From the NCBI GenBank assembly GCA_038327655.1, contig JBBQLG010000008.1, positions 1-64,000 on the forward strand: a stretch of 64,000 bases of DNA, in the 5' to 3' direction. The notes below the pieces were generated by a model that saw only the letters and a list, made by a program, of their open reading frames with translations, did no database searches and was not told the DNA's origin. Position 1 is the first letter of the stretch; the number at the start of each line of letters is the position of its first letter. Shown in pieces: positions 1 to 8,153 of the stretch. The position numbers and the translations under genes were made by a program. The stretch comes from JBBQLG01 sp038327655. Its GTDB lineage: Bacteria; Bacteroidota; Bacteroidia; Cytophagales; Spirosomataceae.

Positions 1-261
1 TCCAACGGGGTGCTGACGGAGAAGGTGAAGGTGGCCATCAAAAACACGAACGACTGGTCGGACAAGGTGTTCGCTAAAGGCTACAAGCTGCGTAGTTTGG
101 GCGAGGTGGCGCGTCAGATCAAGGCCAATGGTCATCTGCCGGGCGTACCTTCGGCGGAGGAAGTAGTGAAGGAAGGCGTCGATCTGGGCCGGATGGATGC
201 CAAGTTGCTGGAGAAGGTGGAGGAGTTGACGCTGTACATGATCGAACTCAAAAAGGAAAAT
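1..261 (+). repeat. Copy 1 of a 261-bp duplicated tail cassette (copy 2 at 3922-4182)
   Basis: Bases 1-261 align without gaps to 3922-4182. The first 137 bases differ at one position; the following 124 bases differ at 16 positions, all synonymous. The two proteins are identical over this stretch. The abrupt change in divergence suggests partial gene conversion between the two surface-protein genes. Confidence 0.9.
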
Positions 262-324
262 ATTCGGCAGCAGAGAGAAATTAATGTACTAAAAGGACAG
301 ATTAAAAAAACATCTTTTCACTGA
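1..324 (+). CDS. C-terminal end of a repeat-type surface protein, cut by the window edge
   Basis: The reading frame is open from base 1, so the gene starts outside the window; a GTG at 10 is internal, not a start. The visible 107 residues are a tail domain (motifs NGHLPGVPSAEEVV and KLLEKVEELTLY) ending in a charged, probably coiled-coil helix. Residues encoded by 1-261 are identical in protein sequence to the tail of the protein at 2464-4254. This tail is, from memory, common at the C-terminus of Bacteroidota surface proteins with Gly/Asn head repeats. It is probably a trimerisation or anchoring module, but that is inference. The last 21 residues differ from the other copy. Confidence 0.75.
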   Translation, partial: SNGVLTEKVKVAIKNTNDWSDKVFAKGYKLRSLGEVARQIKANGHLPGVPSAEEVVKEGVDLGRMDAKLLEKVEELTLYMIELKKENIRQQREINVLKGQIKKTSFH

Positions 325-343
325 TATCGATTATTTTTGCTTT

Positions 344-386
344 GGCGGTACGGAATAGCTGTTTATCATCCCTACTCCGCACCGCC
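344..386. terminator. Hairpin between convergent surface-protein genes
   Basis: Arms at 344-358 and 372-386 match at 13 of 15 positions with a 13-base loop. The hairpin lies between the stop at 324 and the convergent stop at 401. There is no strong U-run, so terminator function is inferred from position and stem stability. Confidence 0.45.
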
Positions 387-400
387 GGGGTTCAATGAAC

Positions 401-2074
401 TTACTTTTTACTTATCTTACTCGAGCCTCCTCCTTTGGAAACTCCTAATGCTTCCTGAATCTGCTTGACCTGATCTGCTAATTTATTATGAGCTACTGTG
501 TTTTTCTGTAGTTCTCTTTTAAGGTTTAGTAGTTCATTCTTGAGAGCGTTGTTTTCGGAATCAAGATCTTTAACAGCTTGTACAAGTGGCATAACAAATA
601 GGGTATAGCCGAGTGTGTAATATTTGCCATTCTCTTCCTGCCGTACTCCTTCGAAATTATAGCCTACCTCTTTTGCCGCCTTCTCAACATCCTGAGCTAA
701 AAACCCGCTATGAATAGTTCTATCTTCACGTATATTATTCAGCCCATAACCTAGGAGTTGGGCCTCTTTTGTCTTATTAATTCGGTAAGTGACTGGTTTG
801 AGCCTATTTATAAAGCTCAGTCCAGGCACATCATCGTTTATGTCTTCTTTAATGCGTTTGTCAGATAAAGTGGATATTGTCTGAACATTGCAGCGTAAAG
901 ATGTGATGTTTGCGTCACCTAACACAATGGTGTTGCTACTGTTTACTACCCCTCGGGCACCAATTACTGTTGAATTCGTGACATTCGCCCCTACAGATGT
1001 AAGTGCCCCAAGTGCTACAGATAACCCATTTGTACTACTGTTAATGGTTACATCTGACCCGATGGCAATTGAATAAATAGCATTTGTAACCGCAGCAGGA
1101 CCGATAGCTACTGAGTGATGAATTGCATTATTTCCACTCGAAGGACCTGCGTTAAAACCTAAGCTTGCGTTAAGATATCCAGTCGTATTATTTTGCATGG
1201 CATAGTTGCCGAATGCCGCATTATTGTAGCCAGTTGTGTTGTTGAATAATGCTAAGGCCCCTGTAGCGGTGTTAGAATACCCAGTCTGATTGCTATACAA
1301 GGCAGATCCTCCCAAAGCAGTATTGTCATAACTGCTGGTTGCGGTATAAAGAGCATCAGCCCCTACAGCTGTATTGGAAACTCCAGTCGTGTTGCCACGC
1401 AATGCATTCTGACCTACACCTGTATTCTCATTCCCTGTCATATTCCCAATCATTGCGTCGTGGCCTATACCAGTGTTACCGGTTCCAGATGTGTTAGCGG
1501 TTAACGCGCCAGCGCCAACCGCTGTATTAGCAATACCTGTTGTGTTATTTCGGAGCGTGTAGCTGCCTGCAGCCGTGTTATAGGTTCCTGTGGTGTTGGG
1601 GTTGATGGAAAAGAACCCAATGCCCATATTGAAAAGAATATGGTCAATCCGGCCGGCGGTCTGATTAAAAACCCGAAAATTTAAGGGTACATTATCATAA
1701 GTACCTAAGAAGTTTGACTTATCTACGGTGCCGCCATTGCCCGTTATGCTCCAGGCTGAGCCACTGCCCGCAACGGGCCCCCAAACGGGTGATGAAGGTG
1801 TGCCTATATTAACTTCAATTTGCTTATAGTCAGTATTATATAGAAAAACGCCTGTGGCTGGATTTTGAATTTGATTACGTTCTGAAATAGTCATGATTGG
1901 CGGCAATAACCCCCTGAAAGGGCTTCCTGAGGGATATGGGCCTGCTTTAACATCTAATGAGGCAGACCCGTTAATCGTACCGGTAGTGGGGCCAACGCGT
2001 AATTGGGCGTAAGTGCTAACTACCTGTAGAAGCAAAATAGCAGTTGTTAGGATTTTGTGCGTACTTCTTAGCAT
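401..2074 (-). CDS. Secreted head-repeat protein with C-terminal S74 chaperone-like domain
   Basis: A 557-residue protein with an N-terminal signal peptide ending near AYAQ. Residues about 160-400 are tandem repeats of roughly 22-24 residues around NTAVG...AL..NTTG, resembling YadA/trimeric-adhesin head repeats. From about residue 404 (SDKRIKEDI) there is a peptidase S74/intramolecular chaperone domain as in phage tail fibres, where autocleavage occurs at the Ser-Asp step. A coiled coil rich in Leu/Glu/Lys follows (about 500-545), then a Gly/Ser/Lys tail. Likely a trimeric cell-surface or secreted fibre. No T9SS sorting domain was seen. It is divergent from the related gene at 2464. Confidence 0.8.
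   Translation of the reverse strand: MLRSTHKILTTAILLLQVVSTYAQLRVGPTTGTINGSASLDVKAGPYPSGSPFRGLLPPIMTISERNQIQNPATGVFLYNTDYKQIEVNIGTPSSPVWGPVAGSGSAWSITGNGGTVDKSNFLGTYDNVPLNFRVFNQTAGRIDHILFNMGIGFFSINPNTTGTYNTAAGSYTLRNNTTGIANTAVGAGALTANTSGTGNTGIGHDAMIGNMTGNENTGVGQNALRGNTTGVSNTAVGADALYTATSSYDNTALGGSALYSNQTGYSNTATGALALFNNTTGYNNAAFGNYAMQNNTTGYLNASLGFNAGPSSGNNAIHHSVAIGPAAVTNAIYSIAIGSDVTINSSTNGLSVALGALTSVGANVTNSTVIGARGVVNSSNTIVLGDANITSLRCNVQTISTLSDKRIKEDINDDVPGLSFINRLKPVTYRINKTKEAQLLGYGLNNIREDRTIHSGFLAQDVEKAAKEVGYNFEGVRQEENGKYYTLGYTLFVMPLVQAVKDLDSENNALKNELLNLKRELQKNTVAHNKLADQVKQIQEALGVSKGGGSSKISKK
1130..1600 (-). repeat. Coding tandem repeats (head repeats)
   Basis: On the minus strand this part of the gene codes for successive units of about 22-24 residues with the core NT(A/G)xG and NTTG. 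The DNA repeats are degenerate, so the array appears maintained at protein level. Boundaries are approximate. Confidence 0.7.
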
Positions 2075-2199
2075 GGTTGTATAATGTGTTTGGTGCTGTT
2101 TGCCTGTAACCGTGGAAAGATAAGAGTTTGTGAAGATTGATAGGGATAGTTTTATGTGTTAACAATTGTTTGGTGTCATTATTGAGCGACGCTTTGTCT

Positions 2200-2207
2200 C
2201 AAACATA
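2200..2207 (-). promoter_or_regulatory. Candidate Bacteroidota -7 box (TATGTTTG) for the gene ending at 401
   Basis: The minus strand reads TATGTTTG, matching the TAnnTTTG consensus of Bacteroidota housekeeping promoters. It would start transcription near 2193, about 120 bases before the ATG at 2074. A -33 TTTG is not clear. The A/T-rich region 2075-2463 separates two divergent repeat-protein genes and must hold promoters for both; no convincing plus-strand box was found. Confidence 0.4.
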
Positions 2208-2463
2208 GTTTTGTTAGTAATGTATGATTTAAACTTTGCTTACCTTCGGGCACTAGATCTGCTCAAATAACTGTTTACACTATATCGTTGATAATCAAGT
2301 AGATATGAATTCAATTCTACTTTCTTAAGTATTTGTACACTTTATATGGTGTAAAAAGTCAATTAGGTACAAATTTTGACGGAGACTTATCTGATGAATT
2401 TCATATAATGCGTAAATTCGTACAAAATATCTATCATTGCATAAAATAATAAACTTCAAATCA

Positions 2464-4254
2464 ATGAAGAGATCATTATTATTCACAGTCTCACTTCTGG
2501 CACCGCTTTACTGTGTATTTGCTCAGACTAACTATGTTTCCACTACTCCCTCATCTTCCACTCCTGGATCTGACAACACACTTGTTGGAGTAGGGGCTGG
2601 TAATCTCAACATGAGTGGCGCGAGTAATCTGTTTATCGGTCGCGGGACAGGTACTGTAAATATGGCAGGAACACAAAATTCGTTTGTTGGTGCTTCTGCC
2701 GGTGCTAATAACTCTTCAGGCCAAAATAACTCCTTTCTGGGATTTGGGACTGGCAATGGCAACACAACAGGAAATAACAATACATTTTTAGGTTCTGGCG
2801 CAGGCTATACTAATCAAGCAGGTTTCAATAACCTATTTATAGGTTATCGGACAGGCTATTTCAATAATCAAGGTAACAATAACGCTTTCTTAGGGACGGG
2901 AGCTGGCTATGCAAATACGCAAGGCACTGACAATACCTTTGCAGGCTCTGACGCTGGTTCGGCCAATACTTCAGGCAATAGCAATGTCTTCATGGGTTCT
3001 CTTGCCGGTTCAGGGAATACGTCCGGTGCATCTAATGTTATTATAGGTGTAAGAGCCGGCTATTCCAATAGTACTAACTCTCAAAACACGATGGTTGGCT
3101 ACCAGGCTGGGTTGAACAACACCGGGGGGACCAACCTTTTTATCGGGGCTAACGCTGGCTACAGCCAAGTAGGCTCCAGTGCCTCCTTCAACACCTGCAT
3201 TGGTCAAAGCACCGGCTACAACATTACTACCGGTTTTGCCAACCTCTTTATGGGCAGTAACGCAGGCTATTCCACCCAGTCAGGTAACTACAATACCTTT
3301 ATTGGCAACTCGGCTGGTCAGCAAAATCAGTACGGTACTTCTAACACCTACATCGGCAATGGAGCGGGTTACAACAGTTCGGGCAGCTCAAATCTATTTT
3401 TAGGGGCTTCAGCCGGTTTTGGGAATACTACTGGGGAGAACAATGTGATGATCGGTGGGGATTCTGGAGGTAGTAACACAACTGGTTCGAACAACGTCTA
3501 TATCGGCAAAGGGTCGGGTGCCTCCGGTAATTCGGCACTGAACAATACGGTGGCCATCGGTACCAACGCAGTTGTCTCGCAAAGCAACAGCGTTATACTT
3601 GGTAGCAGTGCCAATGTTGGCATTGGTAATACTGCCCCGCAGAACAAGCTGGAAATCACTCAGGGGACTTCAGGCAACAGTGGTCTGCGTTTTACCAACC
3701 TGACGTCCTCTTCCACGGCCTCGGTTTTGAACCAGACCAAGTTTCTGACCGTCAATGCGGCCGGTGATGTTGTTCTGGGTAGTCTAAATAATTCAGGTCG
3801 TGTTGGGGCGGAGGAGACACTGTGGTCGCAGAGTGGTGATAATGTACAGAACACAAATACCGGAGGGGTTATTATTGGTACGGGAGTAAGCAAAACCCCG
3901 GCTGGCTACAGCTTATACGTATCCAACGGGGTGCTGACGGAGAAGGTGAAGGTGGCCATCAAAAACACGAACGACTGGTCGGATAAGGTGTTCGCTAAAG
4001 GCTACAAGCTGCGTAGTTTGGGCGAGGTGGCGCGTCAGATCAAGGCCAATGGTCATCTACCAGGTGTGCCCTCAGCAGAAGAAGTAGTGAAGGAGGGCGT
4101 CGACTTGGGCCGAATGGATGCCAAGCTGCTGGAGAAAGTGGAGGAACTGACGCTGTACATGATCGAACTCAAAAAGGAAAATCAGCACCTGAAGCAGAAA
4201 AATGCGCAGATTGAAAAACGCCTGAACGCGCTCACCAAGCCAACCCGGAAATAG
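2464..4254 (+). CDS. Secreted Gly/Asn head-repeat surface protein
   Basis: About 596 residues from the ATG at 2464, chosen because it gives a clean signal peptide (MKRSLLFTVSLL, ending near CVFAQ); an in-frame ATG at 2437 would add nine residues. Residues about 35-370 are repeats of 22-24 residues with the core N(T/N)FLGxGAGxxN(T/Q)xG, a trimeric-adhesin-head-like pattern. A linker follows, then a tail module from about residue 487 that is identical to the tail encoded at 1-261, and a coiled-coil end rich in Lys/Glu. Likely an exported surface fibre. The next gene starts one base after the stop, so the two are probably co-transcribed. Confidence 0.8.
   Translation: MKRSLLFTVSLLAPLYCVFAQTNYVSTTPSSSTPGSDNTLVGVGAGNLNMSGASNLFIGRGTGTVNMAGTQNSFVGASAGANNSSGQNNSFLGFGTGNGNTTGNNNTFLGSGAGYTNQAGFNNLFIGYRTGYFNNQGNNNAFLGTGAGYANTQGTDNTFAGSDAGSANTSGNSNVFMGSLAGSGNTSGASNVIIGVRAGYSNSTNSQNTMVGYQAGLNNTGGTNLFIGANAGYSQVGSSASFNTCIGQSTGYNITTGFANLFMGSNAGYSTQSGNYNTFIGNSAGQQNQYGTSNTYIGNGAGYNSSGSSNLFLGASAGFGNTTGENNVMIGGDSGGSNTTGSNNVYIGKGSGASGNSALNNTVAIGTNAVVSQSNSVILGSSANVGIGNTAPQNKLEITQGTSGNSGLRFTNLTSSSTASVLNQTKFLTVNAAGDVVLGSLNNSGRVGAEETLWSQSGDNVQNTNTGGVIIGTGVSKTPAGYSLYVSNGVLTEKVKVAIKNTNDWSDKVFAKGYKLRSLGEVARQIKANGHLPGVPSAEEVVKEGVDLGRMDAKLLEKVEELTLYMIELKKENQHLKQKNAQIEKRLNALTKPTRK
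2580..3545 (+). repeat. Coding tandem repeat array, units of about 66-72 bp
   Basis: Some fourteen consecutive units code for GAG or SAG (Gly/Ala-rich) turns followed by NTxGxxN. The units are imperfect in DNA and uninterrupted in frame. This is a protein repeat, not a CRISPR array. Confidence 0.8.
3922..4182 (+). repeat. Copy 2 of the 261-bp duplicated tail cassette (copy 1 at 1-261)
   Basis: Gap-free match to bases 1-261 with 17 differences, only one of them in the first 137 bases. All differences are silent. Confidence 0.9.
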
Positions 4255-4255
4255 T

Positions 4256-4804
4256 ATGAAAATATTTTTCATTTCAGTGTTTTGCCTGTGCGGTACCCTC
4301 GTCATGGCACAGAGTGTAACTCAGTCCCGGCTGATCGAAACTACTTTTCAGGCGGGTAGTACGCACGTTGAGCAGGCTGTTGGTACATTAAGTGCTACCA
4401 ACAAAGTGGCAGAAACGGCTCAGGTGGAATACAAAGCCGGTCAGTCGGTGGTGTTGTTGCCAGGTTTTGAAGCCAAAGCCGGTGCTGTCTTTGTCGCGCA
4501 TGTGGGCGAAGTTTCGATCATTGCTACGGTGGAAGGACAGGTTGAGCCGATGACAATCACGGCGTATCCTAACCCATTCGAGGATGTGACTACGCTTTCA
4601 TATACCCTGACGAAGGTCGCCCGTGTTAGTCTGTTCATCAGCGATGCCAAAGGTGCCATACTTAGCCGCTTAGTTGATAATACGGTACAGGAAGCTGGTC
4701 GGCATGAGGTCGAGTGGCGGGGTGGAATGCTGTCGGCTGGAACTTATATCTGTACCGTGTCGGCGGATCAGCAGCAGGTGTCGAACCGGTTGGTCAAAAA
4801 ATAA
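4256..4804 (+). CDS. Small secreted protein with T9SS type A C-terminal sorting domain
   Basis: 182 residues with a signal peptide (ends near VMAQ). Residues about 60-85 hold an AGQSVVLLPGFEAKAGAVF motif, typical of the '3-coathanger stack' segment found before sorting domains. The C-terminal 80 residues look like a T9SS type A sorting domain: YPNPF at about 103, SYTL, a Leu-Phe-Ile-x-Asp-Ala-Lys-Gly strand, and a basic end after GTYIC. This marks it for export by the type IX system (Por) and attachment to or release from the cell surface. With almost no other domain it may be a carrier or partner for the repeat protein encoded one base upstream. Confidence 0.75.
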   Translation: MKIFFISVFCLCGTLVMAQSVTQSRLIETTFQAGSTHVEQAVGTLSATNKVAETAQVEYKAGQSVVLLPGFEAKAGAVFVAHVGEVSIIATVEGQVEPMTITAYPNPFEDVTTLSYTLTKVARVSLFISDAKGAILSRLVDNTVQEAGRHEVEWRGGMLSAGTYICTVSADQQQVSNRLVKK

Positions 4805-4845
4805 GTACGTTGTATTCTGTCCACGAAGGATAAGTCAACGCGTTG

Positions 4846-4872
4846 GCCCGGTCTGGTAGACCGGGCTTTTTT
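4846..4872 (+). terminator. Rho-independent terminator
   Basis: Perfect 9-bp GC-rich stem (4846-4854 with 4858-4866), three-base loop, then six T. It ends the transcript of the surface-protein pair. Confidence 0.85.
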
Positions 4873-5009
4873 GTGCCCCATCAGCACTGCAACTATTTAA
4901 GCACGTTTACCGATGAGTGGGAAATACGAGCTTTCTGTGGGCTTTTTCGCGGAAAAGTTCTATTATTGCCCTGAAATACAGTTAGTCTCATCCTGAAATA
5001 CAGCGTTGA

Positions 5010-6533
5010 ATGAAGGGGGCCGCGACGATTTCTGGATGGTGTGGCTGGTTGTTGCTGAGTAGCATAGCAACGGCATCGGGGCAGCAGTTGGCTGCCAAAG
5101 CACCAAACGCCTATCAGCTCGAAGTCGGTACGTACCTGTCCACTTCCGGCAAAACGCCATTCTGGCAACGTAGCAATCAATATGGCATCGTGCCACTAAA
5201 TGCCCCTTCGGCTACTGTACGGGCCAGTTTGCGTGCCGACTATGATTCGGCGCGGGTAAGTCAGCGGAAGTTCGATTACGGGTATGGCGTAAATTTCGTA
5301 GCCAACAATGCGGCACGGGTTCAGGATGAAAATGCCTTTCTACTGCCCGAAGCCTATCTGAAAGTCCGGCTCGGCGCGTTTGAAGGGTACGTTGGCCGTC
5401 GGCGCGAGTTGTTCGGACTGGCCGATTCTACGGTATCATCCGGTTCGTACAGTTGGTCGGGAAATGCGTTACCGATCCCAAAGATTCAAATCGGGATTCC
5501 CCAGTTTACACCGATTGGCTTCACCAAAGGCTGGGTATCGGTGATGGGGCAGTTTGCGCACGGCTGGATGAATCCATCGGGCTACGTTAATCATTCATAC
5601 CTGCATCAGAGTTCGCTTTATGTCCGTCTGGGCAAGGCAGAAAATACGGTGCGTCTATTTGCGGGCTTTAACCATCAGGCCGTTTGGGGGGGCACCAGTC
5701 CTGACTTAGTTAAAACGGGTCTGACCAAGACCGAGCGGTTACCATCCAGCCTGAACGATTACCTGCACATTGTGCTTGGCGACCGGGGGGCATCGGGTGA
5801 CACGACGCAATACGCCGACTTTGACCTGACAAACCGAATCGGCAATCACCTCGGCACCATTGACCTCGGGGCAGAGATAGACCTGGCCGCCTACACGCTG
5901 TTTTTGTACCGGCAAAGCATTTACGAAGATGGCTCCCTGTTTTACCTGCTGAACATTGTTGACGGGTTGCATGGTCTGCGTATCCGGCGAAACAACCCCG
6001 ACGCGCTCGTGCATGACATCGTACTGGAGTTTTTGAACACCACGAGTCAGGGGGGAAATCAGTTTGTCATCGACGACCCCAAAAAACGGGGGCGTGATAA
6101 TTATTTCAATCACGCGCAGTTTCGCGATGGCTGGTCGTATCAGCACAAAACAATCGGCACACCGTTTATTACGCCAGCCATGAATGCGAACGGCACGTAT
6201 CCCTACGGAACCTTTACCCGCAACAACCGGGTACATGCGTTTCACATCGGTTTATCGGGCACCTTGCTCCGAAATTCGGTCGCGCTGCTGAGTGGTCCAG
6301 TTACGTATCAGGGGAAATTCTCGCTGAGCCGAAATTTCGGTTCTTATCCTGAGCCTTATCCGAGTCCGATTTATCAGTTTTCTGGCTGGGTCAGTGCGGT
6401 AGCTCCGCTCCGGCTGGTGTCCGGTCTGGCACTGACCACGTCGCTGGCATACGATCAGGGTGGTTTATATCCAACAACGCTTGGTATTTATGTTGGCTTG
6501 CGCAAAGCCTGGATAGCCCCGCGACGCGGATAA
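5010..6533 (+). CDS. Capsule assembly Wzi family outer-membrane protein
   Basis: 507 residues with an N-terminal signal sequence and a body of alternating amphipathic strands rich in Tyr, Trp and Gly. The opening pattern (YQLEVGTYLSTSGKTPFW, then residues for the first strand pair) and the barrel-like body recall the Wzi family, whose E. coli member is an outer-membrane beta-barrel that binds capsule at the cell surface. A polyprenyl-phosphate sugar transferase gene follows at 6664, which supports a role in exopolysaccharide or capsule. The start is the first ATG after a stop; no Shine-Dalgarno sequence is seen. Confidence 0.75.
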   Translation: MKGAATISGWCGWLLLSSIATASGQQLAAKAPNAYQLEVGTYLSTSGKTPFWQRSNQYGIVPLNAPSATVRASLRADYDSARVSQRKFDYGYGVNFVANNAARVQDENAFLLPEAYLKVRLGAFEGYVGRRRELFGLADSTVSSGSYSWSGNALPIPKIQIGIPQFTPIGFTKGWVSVMGQFAHGWMNPSGYVNHSYLHQSSLYVRLGKAENTVRLFAGFNHQAVWGGTSPDLVKTGLTKTERLPSSLNDYLHIVLGDRGASGDTTQYADFDLTNRIGNHLGTIDLGAEIDLAAYTLFLYRQSIYEDGSLFYLLNIVDGLHGLRIRRNNPDALVHDIVLEFLNTTSQGGNQFVIDDPKKRGRDNYFNHAQFRDGWSYQHKTIGTPFITPAMNANGTYPYGTFTRNNRVHAFHIGLSGTLLRNSVALLSGPVTYQGKFSLSRNFGSYPEPYPSPIYQFSGWVSAVAPLRLVSGLALTTSLAYDQGGLYPTTLGIYVGLRKAWIAPRRG

Positions 6534-6557
6534 AGCGTTGAGAACCAGTTAATACAT

Positions 6558-6640
6558 ATGCCTTGTAGTTTAATCGGTTGGACAGCGCAGACCATTCCCT
6601 AAGATGCACGCTTTCTAAACCGTTAATCCTGTAAATTAGA
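6558..6640 (+). other. Possible degenerate tRNA-Arg(CCU)-like remnant
   Basis: Bases 6566-6577 match the tRNA A-box pattern TRGYNNARNNGG exactly, and a CCT triplet followed by AA lies at the right distance for an anticodon loop (around 6597-6602). No acceptor stem or T-arm can be paired, so it is not a functional tRNA. It may be chance similarity or a relic of a tRNA. Confidence 0.2.
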
Positions 6641-6663
6641 GGCCGAGTCAGCCGTAGTCATTT

Positions 6664-8043
6664 ATGAGGCACCGTTATTCCGTACTGCTGTTTCCGCTAC
6701 ATATCTTCGTTGATGTGCTGTGCATCAATGCGGCCTTTGCCGGAAGCTACTGGGCGCGTTTTGGTGATGTTGCTGCCCTGACAGAATTGCCGTACGTCAC
6801 GCTGTGGGCAATTTTCAACGTATCCTGGCTCTTGATCGTTACCATCACCAGTCCGTACACGTTTCCCCGGCAACTCTTCAAGGCGTTCCCGCTGCTGCGT
6901 AAACTGGCTCGGTTGGTGGCTGTCCACATGGCTATAATCGCCGTCTACTGCGTTTTTATCGAGGGGATATACTACTCACGCGCCCACCTGCTGATGACCT
7001 ACGCCAGTTTTTTTGTGGCGGGTTCCCTGTTCCGGATTGGGGGGCTGGTGTTTTTGCAGGAGTACCGTGCCCGGGGCTACAATGACCGGCGTTATGTAGT
7101 GGTAGGCTACGGTAAAATGTCGAAAACAATAACCCGGTTTTACGAAGTACACCCCGAAATGGGCTTTCACTTTGCCGGTTATTTCGACTGGCCCCAGCCC
7201 GATACGGCCGATCAGTTAACGGGTGATTATCGGCAACTACCTGACTACATTCGGGAAAATCGCATCGACTGTGTGTACTGCTGCCTGCCGTATGTGGATA
7301 ATACTCAACTCAAAGCGGTAGTCGATCAGGCCGAAACCCTGGATTATCAGGTGAAACTGCTGGTCGACTTCCGGGGGTTTCTGGCCCGCAGCACCTCTGT
7401 CGAATACCATGATTTCCTGCCTGTACTGACGGTGTCCTCGCAGGTGCTGGACGATTTTCGGGTAAACTTTCCCAAGCGGGCGTTCGATCTGCTTTTTTCG
7501 GCGGGGGTGCTCATCTGCGGAGCACCTATATTTGGTATTGTGGCTCTCATTACGGCTATAACATCGAAAGGGCCGGTTTTTTACACTCAGGAACGCATTG
7601 GCCGGGCAGGTAAACCCTTCCGGATCTATAAGTTCCGGAGTATGTACACGAATGCCGAGCAGACTTTACCGTTGCTCTCACAGGGTGCCCTCGATCACCG
7701 GATCACGCCCTGGGGCCATCTCATACGCCGAACCCGTATCGACGAACTGCCGCAGTTTTATAATGTGCTGCGGGGCGAAATGTCCATTGTTGGGCCGCGC
7801 CCCGAACGGCAGTATTTTATCGATCAGATTGTGGAACTCGCTCCGGAGTACCGCAACCTGATGAATGTTAAGCCCGGCATCACGTCCATTGGGCAAATAA
7901 AGTTCGGGTACGCTGCCACCGTCGAAGAGATGGTGAAACGGTTACGCTACGACTTGCTTTACCCCCGGCGCCGGTCGTTCCTGTTCGATATGTGGATCAT
8001 TGCCCAAACGCTGCGGGTAATGATGCAGGGGCGGGGACGGTAA
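6664..8043 (+). CDS. Polyprenyl-phosphate sugar-1-phosphate transferase (exopolysaccharide initiation)
   Basis: 459 residues. Four hydrophobic segments lie in the first ~125 residues, then a Rossmann-like CoA-binding-3 region (VVVGYGKMS at about 140), another membrane segment near 275-297, and a bacterial sugar transferase domain: KFRSM at about 323 and RIDELPQFYNVLRGEMSIVG at about 358. This is the architecture of WcaJ/WbaP-type enzymes, which transfer a sugar phosphate to undecaprenyl phosphate at the inner face of the membrane to start exopolysaccharide or capsule units. Substrate cannot be read from sequence. Downstream of the Wzi-like gene, with no other glycosyltransferases nearby. Confidence 0.85.
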   Translation: MRHRYSVLLFPLHIFVDVLCINAAFAGSYWARFGDVAALTELPYVTLWAIFNVSWLLIVTITSPYTFPRQLFKAFPLLRKLARLVAVHMAIIAVYCVFIEGIYYSRAHLLMTYASFFVAGSLFRIGGLVFLQEYRARGYNDRRYVVVGYGKMSKTITRFYEVHPEMGFHFAGYFDWPQPDTADQLTGDYRQLPDYIRENRIDCVYCCLPYVDNTQLKAVVDQAETLDYQVKLLVDFRGFLARSTSVEYHDFLPVLTVSSQVLDDFRVNFPKRAFDLLFSAGVLICGAPIFGIVALITAITSKGPVFYTQERIGRAGKPFRIYKFRSMYTNAEQTLPLLSQGALDHRITPWGHLIRRTRIDELPQFYNVLRGEMSIVGPRPERQYFIDQIVELAPEYRNLMNVKPGITSIGQIKFGYAATVEEMVKRLRYDLLYPRRRSFLFDMWIIAQTLRVMMQGRGR

Positions 8044-8115
8044 ACAATACCTTCGGACCCATCAGATTTAATCTGCTTTTTTGGTATTTTACTTTTTACC
8101 CTATCGGTAAACTTC

Positions 8116-8123
8116 TATTTTTG
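8116..8123 (+). promoter_or_regulatory. Candidate -7 box (TATTTTTG)
   Basis: Matches TAnnTTTG and lies 30 bases before the ATG at 8154, a sensible 5' leader length. No clear -33 element was found. Confidence 0.35.
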
Positions 8124-8153
8124 CTGAAAAGAAAAGGGTTTTACAGGGGTCGG

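Noticed and set aside
2404..2409. TATAAT as a sigma-70 -10 box for the gene at 2464
   Set aside because: The nearest TTGACG is 22 bases away, too far for sigma-70, and Bacteroidota use a different consensus.
2580..3545. Regularly spaced repeats that might suggest a CRISPR array
   Set aside because: The units are imperfect, in frame over the whole length and code for a protein repeat with conserved Gly/Asn; there are no unique spacers.
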